Shown: piece by piece, positions 55,621 through 60,000 of the stretch
Position numbering within the stretch: the first letter of the stretch is position 1
Layout: every line of letters starts with the position of its first letter
Assembly: GCA_030704615.1 (NCBI GenBank)
Contig: CM060734.1
Coordinates: 5,334,001 to 5,394,000, forward strand
DNA length: 60,000 nucleotides
DNA from: Takakia lepidozioides
Taxonomy: Eukaryota > Streptophyta > Takakiopsida > Takakiales > Takakiaceae
Direction of reading: 5' to 3'
The notes under the pieces: generated by a model
The model's input: the letters and a program-made list of their open reading frames with translations, nothing else
What the model was told of the DNA's origin: nothing
The model's database searches: none
Position numbers and translations under genes: made by a program

Positions 55621-57734
55621 GCAAGTGGCCTAGCTTGTGGGCCTTTGAGCCATTTTCATTTGTGAAGGAAGAGGGCAATTTCATGTGGAGGAAAATGACT
55701 TGAGGACGAGTAGGAGGGGCTGGTATGGACTTATGGACGAGAGCCCAAGTGAAGGCCACATAGAGTACCATTATTTGAGTCGATAGAGCATCCCGAGCAC
55801 TCTCGCATAGAAAGATTGATCCCATCTTACCATTTCACCATTTGTGTATGTGATTCATTTATTTTCCAAGCAAAGCTTGAAGTTGAAAAATCTGATTTAG
55901 ATTCTTCAAAAGAGGATAGTGCATTGTGGAGTCCCATTATTTCATGTCTAGAAGTGACAAGGGGAAGACCCCCATAGTCTATTGGTAAGGGCATCAATAG
56001 AGGCTTGTATTTGAATTGTTGGAAGAAGGAATCTTTGTATTTGATTATTAATTTGAAATATAGCCAGCTCTGGCAAAGGCAGGCCAGTAGGCTGGATCTA
56101 TGATATAAGGCTACTATAAGGCCTCTATGTGCTGATTCCCCCCCCCCCACTAGCAAGCCATGGAGGCCTAGGAGAGGGTGGTTTGTATATTTTTGTCTTG
56201 GGGTTTGGGCGGGCTGATTTCGCTTGACAGCAGCTGTCCCAAAGTCGCGAGCAGCCCAGGAGGAGCCCGGGTGCTACGCCTAGAGAGTAGGGACTCGATT
56301 ACTTAAAGCGTGGAGGCAGCCGTGGCCCAGCCATGACGTACGGGCGTGGGGCCCCTGCGCTAACCTTAAGTCGTACTAAGATCAAGTACATCAGCCGCGT
56401 GGCTCAGGCATAAGGCCCTGAAGCGTGCGAGCAAGGCGCGGGTCTTTACCCGCTGGATAACCAAAAGTTGTGACGGACCGGCGGATGCTGGCGTTAACCG
56501 CAGCGGTCCACGGTTTGGACCGCTACGCGCGGATCTGCGCCCCGCCACGTGGCGGGGGCATTTTACCCAGCGGGCAATGCGTCTGCAAATTCCCTTAAAG
56601 GGGGGTATTCTTACATTTAGCTATTAAATTCAATTTATATCCCTCTAAGGGTTAGGAGCCATTATCTAAGGCGCCAGTGGTAGATTAAATCTAGGATTTT
56701 GGGAGGACGTAGCCTTGGAGGGGAGCGTTCTTAGGACTCCAAGAGGGAGCCAAGCGGCCCTGAGGGCAGTGAGCTAGAGGCGGAGACCTCGAGAGACAAG
56801 GGAGGAGAGAAAATACTCTGTCCTAAAAACTCGGCTACAGTGAGCCTTTGTGTCAAAGCCCAAGGTAGAGGATGACTTTTTCCACGGAGGGAAAGCGCAC
56901 CAACGCCTTAAAATAATGTAAGGGGGGTGAAATCTGGCTTGGACCCACCAGTGGTTATTTTATTATTTATGCATGCATGTTCTGGACTAAGAATGTAGTG
57001 GCAGGGATGAGCTCGCAGCGAGATTCATTCATCCGATAGGGCCGCGGCAGTTCCCCACGGCAGGGAACGGTTCCCGGGTGGTCCTCGGTTCTCATTGGGT
57101 TCCCATAGGGTTCTCAAGGGCATCTTTAGGCACCAAGGGTATCTTTGGATTCCCCACATGATTTCCCATAGGGGAGGCATTTTTCTGATTTTCTTAATTT
57201 CTTTTATTTTCCAGCATTTCTGATTTGCGAAATTGTTTAAATAGGATAGATGCACGTGGTGCTCGTTATAGCCTGCAGGGCGCTGATTAAACTGATTGAA
57301 CTTATTGTGTTGAGGGGCTTAGAACCACCTTATTGAATTGAGTGAACCTATTGGACGACGATAGGCATTTTGGCCACTCCGTTGCTATAACAAAGTATTT
57401 AGGCACTGGGGTAGGAAGCGTTGGCCCTTCCACTTAGAGGTGACTTGAACTCAAGCCCTCGGCGAAGGAGGGGCAGTGGGAGAGGACGATTTTCCCTCTC
57501 CTCCTAGGCTCGGCAGGTGCCTTGTGAAGGGATTAAAACATGTCCCGACTATAGGCGGCTCGGGGGCCTAGGCGGTAGGAATTAGACAATAAAACACAAA
57601 GTCTTGGAAGGTAATTACTGAATAGATTATAGGATACCGTAGGACTTAGAAACGCAAACTCGCCCTGTGAAGAGGAGTACGTGATTTCTCTTTGCCGGTA
57701 GGACTTAGATAGTGATCATAGCCACCATGTACGA
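55621..57734 (+). other. Leader region with a GC-rich, hairpin-rich block; no gag seen
   Basis: No coding domain is recognisable although gag would be expected here. From 56390 to 56585 the DNA is GC-rich and full of inverted repeats: gcgggtctttacccgc (about 56436-56451), agcggtcca...tggaccgct (56502-56524), and ccccgccacgtggcgggg (56540-56557). A longer-range pair is cccgctgg (56449) with ccagcggg (56568). The remainder is of mixed composition. Confidence 0.45.
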
Positions 57735-60000
57735 CCACGGACCCCCTGCACATGCGGCGTTGTTTAGTGGATGATGGGAGCTCAGTCAACATCATGCCGT
57801 TCTCCACTCTATCCAAACTGGGTTTGAACATGACAGGGGAATTCCCTCTGACAATCAGGCTAGCTGACTAGCGGAAGATCCGACTCGTGGGTCACATAGC
57901 AAATGTAAAGATGAGGACAGGAGGCTACACGTATGCAGTAGACTTCCAAATCATAGACTTCCCCATTGACAAATATTCGTATGCGCTCCTATTAGGGAGG
58001 CCATGGTTGGTCCAGTCCAGGGCACGAACGGACTGGGGGGCAGGCACCATTACTTATGGGGTAAGACCTTACACTACTACTGTTGCATTTCTTTCTGGAG
58101 CACCTCACGGAGAAACAGATGAGGATGAGCTCAGCATGATTGGCTCTGAAGAGGAGTCTGCAGACTTGAGTGAGGAGGATTTGTGGTCAGAGGGAGAGCT
58201 CCTCCCCACCTCGCACGCCCACCGAGTTTTAGCAACAGCTACCGCGCCTCACAGGGAGGTTAAGCGAAGAAAGGTAGGACTAGAAGACGCAGTCAAGTCT
58301 CTAGGACCGGGATTGTATGAATGCAAGTCTGATTCAGACTGCATTGCCTGGTTGTTCGGAGAAAACCAAGGTAGGGAAGTGATGGTACACTCGGTATCAA
58401 CCGAGGCACTTCCCGAGTTCGAGTCATTGACCGAACTTTTTTCTATATCCGCCGAACAGGTTGGTCTGCAAGAACAGGAGATTCCTCAGGAGGAAAACGG
58501 CGAGATTCTGGATATGAGAATTGTAGAGGAGGTCGACCTAGAAAGGGATGTCCTGAAACCTACTTTACTTATTTGCAACAGGGATCAAACGGATCTCGAT
58601 TTGAGCCGAGGTCGTGTTTCACATCGGAACCAATGACGCAGTTGATTGACATGGCAGTTGGAGGAGAGTCACCAAAGATGGTGAAGGTGGGAGCCCACTT
58701 GACAACAGAGCAGGCCTTGGAGTATCAGGCACTGTTCAAGGAATTCCGGGACATTTTTGCATGGTCCTACACCAAATTGAAGGGAGTGCCTTCTTACATG
58801 GCAATGCATTCCATCCCCCTGATTCCAGGAGCCACCCCAAGACGACAACGCGAGAGGAGGGTGAACCCCAACTTAGCTACGCTCATTAAAGCAGAGATTG
58901 AAAAGCTGCTGGCCGCAGAATTTATTTTCCCGGTGGAAACATCAACATGGGTGTCCCAGATGGTGATCGTCTGAAAGAAGAATGGAGGCCTAAGGGTCTG
59001 TGTGGACTTCTGCCCCTTAACAAGGTAACACACAAGGATCATTTTCCCTTGCCATTCATAGATACTTTGGTGGAAGAAGTAGTAGGAAATGAGCTCTACT
59101 CCTTCATGGATGGCTTTTCAGGGTACAATCAGGTATTGATTGAACCAAAGGACGTGTTGAAAACCACCTTTACTTCACCATGGGGCACCTTTGCCTATAC
59201 ACGGATGTCCTTTGGCATGTGCAATGCACCCCTGACGTTTCAGAGGGTCATGACGTATGCCTTCTCAGACATCATGAGAAGAAATTTGGTCATATTTTTA
59301 GATGACTTTTGTTGCAATGGGGATGCAAAAGATCACGTTGAAGCATTACGGGAGTGCTTCATTCGGTGCAGGGAGAATGGGATCTCTCTCAACCCAATGA
59401 AGTGCGTGTTTGCAGTCACACATGGACTGCTACTAGGGCACATAGTGTCTAAAGATGGCGTGCCGATAGATCCAGCAAAGGTGAGCGCCATAGTTGAATT
59501 GCCCGCACCAGAGACATCATCTAAGGTGAAGGGGTTCCTTGGCCACACAGGATGGTATAGGAAATTTATGGACAAGTATGCAGCAGAGGCCTTACCTCTG
59601 ACTCGATTATTGAAGAAGAACCAGGTATTTTCCTTGGATACAGGGTGTCAGGAGTCGTTCGAGACACTCAAGCAGCGCTTGGTGTCTGCTCCCGTTTTGG
59701 CCGCTCCCGACTGGAGCAGGCCTTTCCATGTTTACGTTGATGCTTCAGCGGTGGCCATAGGCTGTGCCTTGTGCCAACCGGATGCTGATGGCCATGATCA
59801 TCCAATATCTTTTGCCAGTCGACAGCTGACATTCGCCGAAACGAGGTATAGCACCACGGAGTGGGAGACTCTGGGAATGATTTTTGCCGTAAAAAAATAT
59901 CGGCATTACCTGTTGGAGACACCTTTCATTTTTTTTGTTAATCACATGACATTGCGATACCTGATCAACAAACCCGATTTGACGGAAAGAATAGCCAGGT
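57735..60000 (+). pseudogene. Ty3/gypsy pol: protease, RT, RNase H start, runs off right edge
   Basis: Protease: RRCLVDDGSSVNIMPFSTLS (active site in D-x-G-S form), a TAG stop near 57868, then SYALLLGRPWL. A spacer rich in acidic residues follows (EEESADLSEEDLWSEGE). RT: IEKLLAAEFIFPVETSTWVS, a TGA at 58972 where Arg is expected before KKNGGLRVCVDF, a one-base frameshift near 59015, then FSGYNQVLIEPKDVLKTTFT, YTRMSFGMCNAPLTFQRVMT and NLVIFLDDFCCNGDAKDHVE (motif C as FLDD). RNase H: HVYVDASAVAIGCALCQPDA and STTEWETLGMIFAVKKYRHY. From 59020 the frame is open to the window end. It has no methyltransferase and is a different gypsy lineage from copies 1 and 2. Confidence 0.9.

Noticed and set aside
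56393-56460. tRNA gene suggested by gtggctcaggc and a following stem
   Set aside because: There is no GGTTCGA-type T loop, the gcgggtctttacccgc stem has a 4-nt loop, and no cloverleaf can be drawn.

Overview
The window looks like nuclear DNA of a streptophyte (plant-lineage) eukaryote with a large, repeat-rich genome. One spliced gene (44105-50882, three exons, GT/AG junctions, matching phases) matches a plant-conserved lysine-rich protein whose C terminus ends in HYNQQPVR. There are decayed pieces of plant-type pentatricopeptide (PPR) genes and of cytosolic ribosomal protein eL18. Almost everything else is mobile DNA: Ty3/gypsy LTR elements, two LINE types, a piggyBac transposase and palindromic non-autonomous elements. 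Retrotransposons carrying cytosine methyltransferases have been reported, as I recall, from charophyte algae and dinoflagellates, so a charophyte is a reasonable guess. An early land plant is not excluded and I cannot name the species.

Layout. 1-1460: minus-strand exon-like pieces of an unrecognised gene. 2460-3155: short tRNA-like and tandem repeats. 3792-5661: piggyBac transposase pseudogene (minus). 7535-8300: exon-like fragments. 8395-8965: minisatellite. 9147-9860: hairpin-rich AT-rich DNA. 10981-11560: a gag-like pseudogene. 11890-16993: a broken LINE, an inverted pair of LTRs and a gypsy RT fragment. 16756-23390: copy 1 of a Ty3/gypsy family. 23700-33970: copy 2 of a related element with both 348-bp LTRs. 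33971-35090: LINE RNase H part. 35131-35664: eL18 and PPR fragments. 36175-37905: an unrecognised gene family. 38449-40653: minisatellite and a third gag copy in plus orientation. 40660-42920: a LINE split by a 1.7-kb palindrome-rich insertion. 44105-50882: the host gene, with a LINE in intron 1. 51240-52200: LINE and PPR relics. 55250-60000: a further gypsy element running off the right edge.

The outstanding system is the gypsy family of copies 1 and 2. Besides Gag (two zinc knuckles), protease, RT, RNase H and integrase, it carries a C5-cytosine DNA methyltransferase between protease and RT, and a PHD finger at the C-terminal end of integrase. An element with both an epigenetic writer and a probable chromatin reader could methylate its own DNA and steer its insertion. 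No copy here is intact. Copy 2 lost its protease region and has YIDG in place of the RT catalytic YIDD; copy 1 lost the N-terminal half of the methyltransferase.

Reading was by eye. Exon borders, repeat counts and identities are approximate, and no database search was possible.
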